A DNA stretch of 64,000 nucleotides from Desulfitobacterium_A sp034927245 (GTDB taxonomy: Bacteria; Bacillota; Desulfitobacteriia; Desulfitobacteriales; Desulfitobacteriaceae). Positions 36,960 to 45,615 of the stretch are shown one piece after another; the stretch's first letter is position 1, and each line of letters starts with the position of its first letter. The notes beneath the pieces are model-generated. The model was not told where the DNA came from. It did no database searches and was given only the letters and a program-made list of their open reading frames with translations. A program made the translations under genes and the position numbers. The DNA is taken from assembly GCF_034927245.1 (NCBI RefSeq), contig NZ_JAYFQK010000039.1, forward strand, positions 1 through 64,000, read 5' to 3'.

Positions 36960-37037
36960 ATGGTCAACTTTCCCTTAAATAATCATGGAATATATTGGTA
37001 TTAGATAATATCCATTTTTATATTCGAGGTGATTACG

Positions 37038-37223
37038 ATGATCTTATTCCACAAATGTCCGGAGCCATTTGAAGCGCTTTGCTGTTATCCTGTTTATCCC
37101 TGTGTCCCGCCAATCCCACAGCAATGCTATGCATATCCGCAACCTCGGCTTCCGCAACAACCAAGAGTTCAGCCTGTTCGCATTCCTTCACAATATGCAC
37201 CCGGCCCAAAGGCCAGAGGATAA
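37038..37223 (+). CDS. small Pro/Tyr/Gln/Cys-rich protein, possible spore coat component
   Basis: 61 residues with low complexity: CPEPFEALCCYPVYPCVPP and PQPRLPQQPRVQPV. GAGGTG at 37026-37031 is six bases upstream of ATG 37038, and a strong terminator follows 21 bp after the stop codon, so it is very likely expressed as its own unit. Composition recalls CotD-like and other spore coat proteins, but no motif is diagnostic; that role is inference. Confidence 0.6.
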   Translation: MILFHKCPEPFEALCCYPVYPCVPPIPQQCYAYPQPRLPQQPRVQPVRIPSQYAPGPKARG

Positions 37224-37243
37224 CAAAAGAATTAAAAAGTACC

Positions 37244-37271
37244 AAGGGCTGTCGTCAAACAGCCCTTTTTT
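37244..37271 (+). terminator. rho-independent terminator
   Basis: AAGGGCTGT / ACAGCCCTT with a 6-base loop and a T-run; follows the small Pro/Cys-rich gene. Confidence 0.88.
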
Positions 37272-37311
37272 GGTGCTCATAATCATAGATTATTGCAAAG
37301 GACCGTTCAAA

Positions 37312-37914
37312 TTATTTCACCGCAAGCGCCCAAAGATAGAAAGATGCAACAGATCCATAAGGAGAATACCGCTTGCGATAGCGTTCAAACTGATCTTTAG
37401 GCAGTTCTTGGAGTCCGTATAAATTCATCATTCCCCGACGGATTCCTAAATCCCGATAGCTGACCACATCAGGACGGCACAAGGAAAAAATAAGGAGCAT
37501 TTCGGCTGTCCAAATCCCAACTCCATGAAGTGAAGACAGCTTTTGAATAATCTCCTCATCCCTCAGCTTATCCAGGGTTCTAAAATCAACCGCACCATCC
37601 ATAGCCGCATCAGCGATACCCTTAATATAGCCGGCCTTTCTCTCCGACATCCCGCATCCTTGGATCTCCATCAGATCCACCTGTGCAATACGTTCCGGAG
37701 TAATGCTTCCCAGGAGGGCCGATAACCGATTCCAAACCGTTGCCGCCGCCTTATTCGAAATCTGCTGACCAACAACACTTGAAATCAAAGCCGAAAATGG
37801 GTCTGGGATGACCTCACGCTGAATCATGCCGATTCGTTCAATAGCTTCGCTTAGTTTCTTATCCTTGCTTTTAAGGTAATCCATTTCTTTTTGACCATAT
37901 TGAAAAAACGGCAT
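37312..37914 (-). CDS. DNA-3-methyladenine glycosylase II, AlkA-like
   Basis: 200 residues of the HhH-GPD superfamily. The helix-hairpin-helix is LSSLHGVGIWTAEMLLIFSL, followed by the catalytic aspartate in YRDLGIRRG; SSVVGQQISNKAA is also typical. It excises alkylated bases. No iron-sulfur cysteines are present, unlike EndoIII/MutY. Single gene with 28 bp to the DUF6765 gene upstream, so co-transcription is possible. Confidence 0.88.
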   Translation of the reverse strand: MPFFQYGQKEMDYLKSKDKKLSEAIERIGMIQREVIPDPFSALISSVVGQQISNKAAATVWNRLSALLGSITPERIAQVDLMEIQGCGMSERKAGYIKGIADAAMDGAVDFRTLDKLRDEEIIQKLSSLHGVGIWTAEMLLIFSLCRPDVVSYRDLGIRRGMMNLYGLQELPKDQFERYRKRYSPYGSVASFYLWALAVK

Positions 37915-37942
37915 TGGTTTATTTCTCCTTTAACTTCAATGA

Positions 37943-39058
37943 TCAGATGGGTAAAAATAATTGATACTTATTGCAAATCTCCAAAAACCTTTTTTTATAC
38001 CATTTGGCCGCAGTATAGAAACCGTACCACTTAGAACACTCAAAGTTATCAGCTAATCGAACATTCTCAACCACACGGTTTTCAAAAACTTTGCGGTCAT
38101 AATTCGCGAAAGCATCTTTCAGCCAACGGTCATCCTCATAAGTGAGTAAATCTTTATCCTTCCTATCGAGTAATCTCTGCTCGATTAATAAATTTTGCCA
38201 ATTCTTAATCCGCAGGGCATCATGACCTTCGTATATAAGTGATTTCATCAGCGGTTCTATGCTGTCAAACTGAATCGCTGAATCCCTGTAGTGCGGATGA
38301 TACAGCAAATAGTTCTTCAGCAATTTTTCAACACCCCTAAACGCCCGTTGATAGCGATCTTTGTTATCTATCACAATCTTTTTGTAAAGCCCATTGAATT
38401 CATCACTATAATCATATTCATACGCCCACTCCAAATAAGGCAGATCCGGATAGTCCAAAGCTTGTGCATGTCCATAAGCCGGCATTATCTTGTCAAAATA
38501 AATTTCATAATTATTCTGGGAGAGTTGCTTTAATATCTTGAGTGTCTTATCGAATAAGCCTAATGATTTGATATTATACGCTTCGCAATTCTTAATTGCA
38601 TTAACTTTGCTTACCATGCCATTAAAACCTTGATGAGAAAATGTATCAACATAGACATGCAAAACCATACCAAGCTTTATGAGATCATCCTCAAGCATGA
38701 CCTCTTTAATTAAGTCCATTATAATGGGGGATTCTTCCATACAGCGAAGCCTTTTCGTGAAGTTTTCGCCTTTGAAACCGGGAACGAAATGAAAAGCAAT
38801 CGTGTTGTTAACCATCGCCTCATAATTAAACGTTTCGATTTGAAAATACGAATGGCAGGTTGCCATATTAAAAAAAGCGGGTCGATTATTCACAAATTCG
38901 TAAGGAGCTTTCAAATCATTAGTATCCAAAAACATCAGATTAATCTTCGCATCATCAACAAATTGTGAGGCGTCGGCGATAACATGTGCGCTCTCCTTGC
39001 TATATCCACACGCACGGCAAAAGGCTAACAAAGCATAATAATGCGCATCTCTTTTCAT
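37943..39058 (-). CDS. DUF6765-like protein
   Basis: 371 residues. The N-terminal part (AHYYALLAFCRACGYSKESAHVIADASQFVDD) and LHVYVDTFSHQGF match a clostridial family annotated as DUF6765. The repeated His/Asp pattern (H6-Y-Y, D-A-SQ-VDD, H-x3-D-x3-H) resembles zinc-dependent phospholipase C or HD-like metal sites, so a metal-dependent hydrolase is possible, though unproven. No signal peptide. Divergent from the DUF4474 gene, with 114 bp between the starts. Confidence 0.72.
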   Translation of the reverse strand: MKRDAHYYALLAFCRACGYSKESAHVIADASQFVDDAKINLMFLDTNDLKAPYEFVNNRPAFFNMATCHSYFQIETFNYEAMVNNTIAFHFVPGFKGENFTKRLRCMEESPIIMDLIKEVMLEDDLIKLGMVLHVYVDTFSHQGFNGMVSKVNAIKNCEAYNIKSLGLFDKTLKILKQLSQNNYEIYFDKIMPAYGHAQALDYPDLPYLEWAYEYDYSDEFNGLYKKIVIDNKDRYQRAFRGVEKLLKNYLLYHPHYRDSAIQFDSIEPLMKSLIYEGHDALRIKNWQNLLIEQRLLDRKDKDLLTYEDDRWLKDAFANYDRKVFENRVVENVRLADNFECSKWYGFYTAAKWYKKRFLEICNKYQLFLPI

Positions 39059-39172
39059 CTTTCCCTTGTCCCCTCATCAATACGACTTTCACACACTCTT
39101 TATGCACCATTCTATGCGTGGATTCCATATTATGGTACAAAGAGGACTAGTATTGAGGAAGGAGGCAAGTCT

Positions 39173-40033
39173 ATGTCGATGGGTAATAAAGAACTCGATA
39201 AAATCATTGAGCTTGCGGGTTATGGCTATGATCCGGCGCAAGATATTTTTTATTCAACGATGAACCCCTGGCAGAGGGATGTTGGTTATTGCCGCCTATA
39301 TGATGAAGCCGCTGCACCTTTTGGGATGATTATTGATTGTGAACCCATCTACTTTGATTACCAAGGGAAGAAGTGGATGATTGCGTTTTGGAAGGGGCAA
39401 TACGATTTAGTCACAGGCGGTGAAATCGGGGTCTATATTGCATCCCATAAAATCACCCTTGAGGGAGTTTTTGCGGGAACATTTTATCAATCCGTAAGTG
39501 ATGAAGATTGTTTGACTATGGCATATGCGTTAAAGAAGAATGGCAAGCCGCTCTTTATACGTCATGATAAACACTGGTGGCTAACCGGTTTTAAATTGGG
39601 AGAGTTTTCTGAGCCCTTAGAGTTGACCATGGATATTATGATCACCCTTAAAGATTTACCGATGCGTGATGCGTTTATCGACGGGTTGATCAAGGCAGGG
39701 TATCAATACACCGATCTATGGGTTACTGATTATACCGTCCGATTAATCTTCGATATTCCACACACCCCGCAGCCGATAACCCGAACTCGAGAAACAGATA
39801 AGCTCATTCAACGGAAAAACCTTCTCTTATGTGAACAGTATCAAGCTTTAACCAATCCCTATAACACCGTTCCGGAAAAAATAAAAGCCCTTGAAGACCT
39901 ATCCCCGTCTATGTACAAGAAGGTACAGAAGATCGGAAAGTCCAAGAAATTGTATGAAATGTATACGTCTATTGTTTTAATTGGTTCATTTCTTTTATCC
40001 CGCTTTGTGGGAGAGATCGAAGAAATAAATTAG
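39173..40033 (+). CDS. DUF4474 protein
   Basis: 286 residues. AGYGYDPAQDIFYSTMNPWQR, CRLYDEAAAPFGMIIDCEPI and FWKGQYDLVTGGEIGVY are hallmarks of DUF4474, a family of unknown function frequent in clostridia. A hydrophobic segment lies near the C-terminus (~265-280). ATG 39173 follows AAGGAGG at seven bases; the frame is open upstream to 39041, but that part overlaps the divergent gene and lacks conservation. The last four bases overlap the convergent thpR-like gene. Confidence 0.85.
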   Translation: MSMGNKELDKIIELAGYGYDPAQDIFYSTMNPWQRDVGYCRLYDEAAAPFGMIIDCEPIYFDYQGKKWMIAFWKGQYDLVTGGEIGVYIASHKITLEGVFAGTFYQSVSDEDCLTMAYALKKNGKPLFIRHDKHWWLTGFKLGEFSEPLELTMDIMITLKDLPMRDAFIDGLIKAGYQYTDLWVTDYTVRLIFDIPHTPQPITRTRETDKLIQRKNLLLCEQYQALTNPYNTVPEKIKALEDLSPSMYKKVQKIGKSKKLYEMYTSIVLIGSFLLSRFVGEIEEIN

Positions 40034-40572
40034 CATAATCTTTCTTCAAATATATGGGTATAGATTCGCTTTCCGCGAATGACTTTGCTCTCAAAGAGAA
40101 CAACCTCCGCAACGACGAATTCACCCAGCTGTTTTGCCTGAGCAGAAGCTATATCCAAGCCATCAAGTTCCGGGCGAGAAGCAAGCGTTAAATGCGGCTT
40201 AAACGGTCGATCCTCCAATGCAAATCTTTTTTGGGCGAGCTCGTGATGAAGCTCGTCCCTTAGTATATTCAGCTCTTTTAAGCTCCCTCCGACAGACGTC
40301 CAAAGAGTATGAGGACGTTTAAAAGAAGGAAAAGACCCTAAGCCGCCGACGTTCAAACGAAAAGACGGATGTTTCCTGGCTACTTGGGACAGTGTTTCGG
40401 AAAGCAAGGGTACAGTACTGGGGTCTAACTCACCTAAATATTCTAAAGTAATATGAAAGTTATCTTGGGCTTTCCACAATCCCTTTACTCCAAGCGTTTT
40501 TAACTCTGTCTGAAAGCCAAGCAGTTCTTTTTTCAGCTTCTCTGGCAGATCAATTCCGATAAATAAACGCAT
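40030..40572 (-). CDS. thpR: RNA 2',3'-cyclic phosphodiesterase (ThpR/LigT)
   Basis: 180 residues with the two HxTx motifs of the 2H phosphoesterase family: FHITLEYLGE and FKPHLTLASRP. Also opens RLFIGIDLPE, as in LigT-type proteins. It hydrolyses 2',3'-cyclic ends of RNA. ATG 40572 is preferred, with GGAGG upstream; an adjacent GTG would add one residue. Confidence 0.9.
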   Translation of the reverse strand: MRLFIGIDLPEKLKKELLGFQTELKTLGVKGLWKAQDNFHITLEYLGELDPSTVPLLSETLSQVARKHPSFRLNVGGLGSFPSFKRPHTLWTSVGGSLKELNILRDELHHELAQKRFALEDRPFKPHLTLASRPELDGLDIASAQAKQLGEFVVAEVVLFESKVIRGKRIYTHIFEERLC

Positions 40573-40654
40573 CACCGGTTTCCTCCCTTAATTTTTCCTT
40601 TAAATCCAGACTCTGAACATGTAATATATAAGTATTAGTCTCAATAAAGGAGTA

Positions 40655-41092
40655 GTGGAACAGCTCATGTTTATTTACGTCTTTTCGATCTTACTTATTA
40701 TAGCCTCAAACGTTATATATAATATCGTCCAAAAATCAACGCCTGCCAAAGCGAATCCTTTTTTAGCGCTGCTCGTAACCTATCTGACAGCTGCGCTGGT
40801 TTCGCTGATCATGTACTTCTTCAACCGATCAGAGAAAGGAATTCTTCACGCTTTAAAAGATTTGAATTGGACAAGCATTGTTCTTGGTTTTGCTATCGTC
40901 GGACTCGAATTAGGTTATTTATTGGCATATCGAGCAGGCTGGAAGATCAGTGTCGGCTCTTTAGTGGCGAATATTGCACTTGCGGTTATCTTAATTCCGA
41001 TTGGCATTCTCTTTTACAAGGAAGGATTTGGGGTAAATAAAATTCTCGGGGCCATTTTTTGTATTCTTGGCTTAGTCATGATCAACAGATAA
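40655..41092 (+). CDS. half-size EamA/DMT-type membrane protein
   Basis: About 141-145 residues with four membrane segments, the size of a single EamA repeat. The end VNKILGAIFCILGLVMINR is typical of EamA domains. It may work as a dimer, as small multidrug-type DMT proteins do. The start is uncertain: the GTG at 40655 is only two bases from AAAGGAG, while the ATG at 40667 is 14 bases away. It lies 24 bp before a full-length EamA transporter, so the two are probably co-transcribed. Confidence 0.78.
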   Translation: MEQLMFIYVFSILLIIASNVIYNIVQKSTPAKANPFLALLVTYLTAALVSLIMYFFNRSEKGILHALKDLNWTSIVLGFAIVGLELGYLLAYRAGWKISVGSLVANIALAVILIPIGILFYKEGFGVNKILGAIFCILGLVMINR

Positions 41093-41116
41093 TGCTCTAC
41101 GTGTATGAGGTGAAAG

Positions 41117-41998
41117 ATGAATAGCAGAATAAGATTTATCAGCGCAATGCTCATTTTCGGAAGCATTGGCGTTTTTGTAAAAAATATTGATCTATCCTCA
41201 AGCTCGATCGCATTTTTAAGAGGTATGCTTGGAAGTTTATTTTTAATCGGTGTCAGTATCATAATCCGAAAAAAGCCATCTTTTCAGCGAATCAGGGAAA
41301 ACGGGATTTTGCTATTCTTTTCGGGGGCTGCCATCGGTTTTAATTGGATACTATTATTTCAGGCGTATAAGTATACGACGATTTCCAATGCAACCCTCAG
41401 CTATTATTTTGCACCCGTATTTGTGATGCTTTTAGCTCCTTTTGTCCTTAAGGAAAAACTAACCTTCATTAAAATAGCTTCTATAATTGCAGCCATGATC
41501 GGCTTATTTTTAATCGTTAATGTCGGGAGCAACGTCACAGAAGGCTCCTTTAATCATACTATCGGTATACTCTATGGCCTATCGGCAGCGGTGCTTTATG
41601 CCAGTGTCATCTTGATGAACAAATTTATTAAAAACCTATCCGGGATTGAGACGACTGTCATCCAATTACTGCTTGCCACCTTAGTTCTTCTGCCCTATGT
41701 TTTGATCAAAGATCAAATAAATCTCTCATCGATAAGTTTACAATCAGGGATTTATATCCTGATCCTAGGGATATTTCATACCGGTATTGCGTATTTCCTT
41801 TATTTTACGTCCTTTAAGGATTTAAAGGCTCAGTCCATAGCAGTGCTCAGCTATGTAGATCCCATTTCAGCAGTCGTTTTTGCCGCGGTTTTCCTTGGCG
41901 AAAGTATGAGTCTTATCCAAATCTTAGGCGGCATTTTAATTCTTGGTTCTACCTACTTAAGTGAGAGGTTGACGGCTCAACTATCAAGAACTCCATAG
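41117..41998 (+). CDS. EamA/DMT-family transporter
   Basis: 293 residues with ten membrane segments in two EamA repeats: the first ends FIKIASIIAAMIGLFLIV and the second ends LIQILGGILILGSTYLSER. Likely exports or imports a small metabolite (amino acid, sugar or drug); the substrate is not evident. The 3' end overlaps the convergent response-regulator gene by 22 bp, with no terminator between. Confidence 0.86.
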   Translation: MNSRIRFISAMLIFGSIGVFVKNIDLSSSSIAFLRGMLGSLFLIGVSIIIRKKPSFQRIRENGILLFFSGAAIGFNWILLFQAYKYTTISNATLSYYFAPVFVMLLAPFVLKEKLTFIKIASIIAAMIGLFLIVNVGSNVTEGSFNHTIGILYGLSAAVLYASVILMNKFIKNLSGIETTVIQLLLATLVLLPYVLIKDQINLSSISLQSGIYILILGIFHTGIAYFLYFTSFKDLKAQSIAVLSYVDPISAVVFAAVFLGESMSLIQILGGILILGSTYLSERLTAQLSRTP

Positions 41999-43368
41999 CT
42001 CTGCAGTTTGCGATACATCGTACGAACACTTATTTTTAATAAATGGGCTGCTTCTGCCTTGTTTCCCTTTACTTGCTCAAGTGTATCTAAAATATAGAAT
42101 TTTTCAAGCTCTTCTAAAGAAGGCTGCTTATTTGCCTGAAATAATTTAAGAATTCCGGCTGCTTCCGGAGTCGCTGTCTTAATAAACTGCTCTGATTGAT
42201 TCGGCCAAATATCTTTAGGTGTAATCAGCCCTCTCGATGACAGGATTTGTCCGCGTTCAATAAGATGGAAGAGTTCACGCACATTACCCGGAAAATCATA
42301 GGTAAGCAATAGTTCCTGAGTTTTAGGGGTTAAAGAATATTCCTGTTGAAAAGACTTTTTCTCACGCTGGGTTTCAAAAAAGTAATCGACGAGCGGAAGA
42401 ATATCCTTCCGGCGCTCGCGCAGTGGAGGAACGAATAAGGTTAAACCATTTAAACGATAAAATAGGTCTTCACGAAATCTTCCTTCTATTATTTCCTCCC
42501 GCAGATCACGATTAGTAGCTGCGACAACACGAACATCAACTCGACGCAGCCGAGTATCCCCTACACGCCGAAACTCCCCGCTTTCTAAAAAACGCAACAG
42601 CTTTACTTGAAAAGATAAAGGCATCTCACCGATTTCATCCAGAAAAAGCGTTCCATTATCCGCCATTTCAACCAACCCAATTTTTTGCATTCCAGCCCCG
42701 GTAAAAGACCCTTTTTCATGTCCAAAAAGCTCGCTCTCAATTAATGCTTCTGGGATAGCACCGGCATTCACTGCAATACATGGACTATTAACCCGTGAAC
42801 TCCAAAGATGAACGGCTTGGGCAATCAACTCCTTACCCACGCCACTTTCACCCTGAATTAGAACGGACGTATCGGTTTCAGCCACTTTACGGGTTATTTT
42901 CAGAAGCTCAACCATCGGTTCGCTTTCACCTATAATTTTAAATTCCGAAGTTTGACGGTTTACAACCTGCTTAAGACCGGTATTTTCTAAAACCAATTTT
43001 CTTTTCTCAGAGGCCTTTTGTAACGTAATTTCGAGCTCTGACAGGTTACATGGCTTTGTTAAATACTCATAAGCCCCGAGTTTCATAGCTTCAATTGCCG
43101 ACTGGATTGTACCGTTTCCGGTCAGCATTACAACTTGAAGATCAGGCTGCAGCTGCTTAATCTTGGGTAAAAGTGTCAGCCCATCGCCATCGGGTAGTTT
43201 AATATCTAACAAAACCACATCAAGCAAATTTTCTTTTAATACCGCAATCCCCTCAGCGGCTGTGCCGGCTTCAAATATATCATAGCCTTTACGCCGCAGG
43301 CGTTGTGCAATAATTACTCGCAAGTTTTTTTCATCGTCTAAAATGAGTATTTTCTGACCATACTTCAT
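41977..43368 (-). CDS. sigma-54-dependent response regulator (NtrC family)
   Basis: 463 residues: receiver domain with phosphoacceptor D55 (VVLLDIKLPDG), AAA domain with GESGVGKE, Walker B NGTLFLDEIGE and the sigma-54 contact loop as GSFTGA (Ser in place of the usual first Ala), and a Fis-type helix-turn-helix (GNKAEAAHLLKISVRTMYRKLQ). It would activate -24/-12 promoters on phosphorylation. It overlaps the histidine kinase gene by one base (TGATG), so translation is coupled. A sigma-54 promoter with tandem dyads lies upstream of the YeiH gene at 45616-46968, making that the likely target. Confidence 0.93.
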   Translation of the reverse strand: MKYGQKILILDDEKNLRVIIAQRLRRKGYDIFEAGTAAEGIAVLKENLLDVVLLDIKLPDGDGLTLLPKIKQLQPDLQVVMLTGNGTIQSAIEAMKLGAYEYLTKPCNLSELEITLQKASEKRKLVLENTGLKQVVNRQTSEFKIIGESEPMVELLKITRKVAETDTSVLIQGESGVGKELIAQAVHLWSSRVNSPCIAVNAGAIPEALIESELFGHEKGSFTGAGMQKIGLVEMADNGTLFLDEIGEMPLSFQVKLLRFLESGEFRRVGDTRLRRVDVRVVAATNRDLREEIIEGRFREDLFYRLNGLTLFVPPLRERRKDILPLVDYFFETQREKKSFQQEYSLTPKTQELLLTYDFPGNVRELFHLIERGQILSSRGLITPKDIWPNQSEQFIKTATPEAAGILKLFQANKQPSLEELEKFYILDTLEQVKGNKAEAAHLLKISVRTMYRKLQSYGVLDS

Positions 43369-45431
43369 CAGTTGTAATCCCCTACCTTATGAAGAGGCAA
43401 GGTAATCTTGACTATCGTTCCTTGTCCTTCTTTACTTTCTAATGTCATGTTTCCCTTCATCTGCTGAATAATTCCGTAACTCACATATAACCCCAGGCCT
43501 GTTCCTTGACCAACGGATTTTGTTGTATAAAATGGATCAAACACCTTAGTAAGGTTATGGGCAGGAATTCCTTCTCCGTAATCTCTGACTGTAAAGTGAA
43601 CTACTTCATTTTCTTGCCATCCCTTGACTTCAATTACCTCTTCTTCAGCAGAAGCATCCAAAGCGTTCGCAATCAGATTAAGCACAACTTGCTGCCACTC
43701 ATTTTCATTTCCCTGAACGAACAGATCATTTTCGAGTTGTACCTCAATATGAACTTTTTTCTGTTTAGTCTTGTGTTCGATTAAGCCAAACGCCTGAATA
43801 CTTGCTGCTCCAATGTTTATGGGTTCTCGCTCATCGCTGCGCTTATGAGCATATCTAAGCAAGCGGTCAGTAATCTGTTTACAACGTGAAGTTTGCTCCA
43901 AGACAATCCTAAATCCTTCTTTAACTTCCCCGCGTGTCAGCTCATGATCTTCTTCGATTAAGCGGTCCAGTAAATCTTCACTCTGAGCTGAAACAACTGC
44001 TAATGGATTATTAATTTCGTGAGCTACGCCCGACGCTAAAAGCCCTATGGCTGCCATTTTGTCTGTTTCAATCATGTGGGCTTCCATTTCGACTTCTTGA
44101 GTAACATCTTCAAGAAGTAACAGATAAGCTGCATTTTCAGGATTATCCGGTGATAACTCATAGTACATCTGACGAAAATGACGTCGTTCATTGTTCAAGT
44201 ATACTAAGATATTGCGGCCATTTTCAAGGTAAAATCTCTCCATGCCTTCACCTTTAACCACTTCATCACACGGAAGATTAGCCAGTTGATTTCCAAACCA
44301 TTCCCTAAACTTTGTGTTCCACCAAATAATTCTTTCATCGGAATTCAATAGGGCCATTCCGGCACCAATCCCATCAACAACGGTAGTCAGAAGTTCTTTT
44401 TCGTCTTTAATACTTTCATTTTTTTGGTTTAAGGAATTTAATAATTGATTAAAGGATTGAACTAATCTTCCAATTTCATCCCAACTTTGAATTGGAATAT
44501 GAGATTCTAAGTTCCCTGTCGAAATGATGTTTCTAACCTGTTCTTCGAGATTTTCAATCGGTTGAACGACTTTTAACGTAAAAGCTACACTTAAAATCAT
44601 CACCAAAACCATGATGAGAAACGCAATCATGATGAGTCGGTATGCAAACTCTGAAATTGGCTTACTGGCCGCGCGGGTTGGCTGTTCAATAAATACTGCC
44701 CAATTCGGATTTTCCATAGAAGCATACGCCCCGATAACGTTCACGCCGGCTTGATTTTTATAATTCGTTTCCGAGGATGAGCCCTCTCCTTCAAGATAGC
44801 TCTGAACTGCAGGATTCTCATGAATTTCCACATTTTGAGCACTATCCCAGGCAGTATGATCAATTAAATTTCCGGAATGGTCAACGACAAATAGATATCC
44901 CCCCTCTGCCAAATGAACATCGGCAAAGCGGTCAATTATCCCTGTTAAATCGATTTTAGCTTGCAGATAAGCGCTTAGTTCATGGGTTAAAGGATCTTGG
45001 ACAGGCACCGATATATAAACCTTCGGGCATCCGTCCGACGCATAAAAAACCTCACTTATTATTGAGGATGATTTGGGAGCAGGCCAATTCGCATGGATTA
45101 CTTTTACTTCTTCAATAACCGGTTCTTTTTGCATAAGAGCCTTATAAATTAACTCCCGAGGCCCCGAATCCTCACCCAGGAGGTCATTGGCACTCGTAGT
45201 CGCTATAAGATTCAAGCTATCCTCAACTTCTAAGAAGGAAGATTCTATTTCATGAGCAAACACCGTTACTTGCTCAAAATTTCTTTCGTAAATGTTTTGC
45301 TTTAGATTTTGGCTTACCGATGTAAAGCCTAAATATCCAAGAAGAAATAAAGGCAGAATGGACATGCTAACTCCGAAGAAAAGAAAGAGATATTTTAATC
45401 GCATCCACCAAGGAATTGAGTTTTTTACCAA
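43368..45431 (-). CDS. membrane sensor histidine kinase (NtrB-like output)
   Basis: 687 residues. Membrane helices at ~15-35 and ~265-290 enclose a large extracytoplasmic domain that looks like a double Cache sensor. HAMP (~290-345), a PAS-like domain, HisKA (LLASGVAHEINNPLAVVSAQ, phosphorylated His) and HATPase (NLIANALDAS, DYGEGIP, GTGLGLYVSYG) follow. The Cache part suggests a small extracellular ligand, possibly a carboxylate, amino acid or sulfur compound. The start is a TTG after AAGGGGG. Couples to the downstream regulator gene; 184 bp separate it from the upstream YeiH gene. Confidence 0.93.
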   Translation of the reverse strand: MVKNSIPWWMRLKYLFLFFGVSMSILPLFLLGYLGFTSVSQNLKQNIYERNFEQVTVFAHEIESSFLEVEDSLNLIATTSANDLLGEDSGPRELIYKALMQKEPVIEEVKVIHANWPAPKSSSIISEVFYASDGCPKVYISVPVQDPLTHELSAYLQAKIDLTGIIDRFADVHLAEGGYLFVVDHSGNLIDHTAWDSAQNVEIHENPAVQSYLEGEGSSSETNYKNQAGVNVIGAYASMENPNWAVFIEQPTRAASKPISEFAYRLIMIAFLIMVLVMILSVAFTLKVVQPIENLEEQVRNIISTGNLESHIPIQSWDEIGRLVQSFNQLLNSLNQKNESIKDEKELLTTVVDGIGAGMALLNSDERIIWWNTKFREWFGNQLANLPCDEVVKGEGMERFYLENGRNILVYLNNERRHFRQMYYELSPDNPENAAYLLLLEDVTQEVEMEAHMIETDKMAAIGLLASGVAHEINNPLAVVSAQSEDLLDRLIEEDHELTRGEVKEGFRIVLEQTSRCKQITDRLLRYAHKRSDEREPINIGAASIQAFGLIEHKTKQKKVHIEVQLENDLFVQGNENEWQQVVLNLIANALDASAEEEVIEVKGWQENEVVHFTVRDYGEGIPAHNLTKVFDPFYTTKSVGQGTGLGLYVSYGIIQQMKGNMTLESKEGQGTIVKITLPLHKVGDYN

Positions 45432-45615
45432 ATAATTAACCCCCTTCTTTTTCTTTACGACAAAAAGTTTATCTTTAGTGTAGCATGACTATCTCTTTTT
45501 TTCATTTCATTAAAATTATTTTATACGGTAAAATAAAATGACCGGCTACACAATGACCTTTACTTCACAGTGCAGACCGGTCCGCTATTTTGTCTGGATA
45601 ATGCAGAGACTATCC

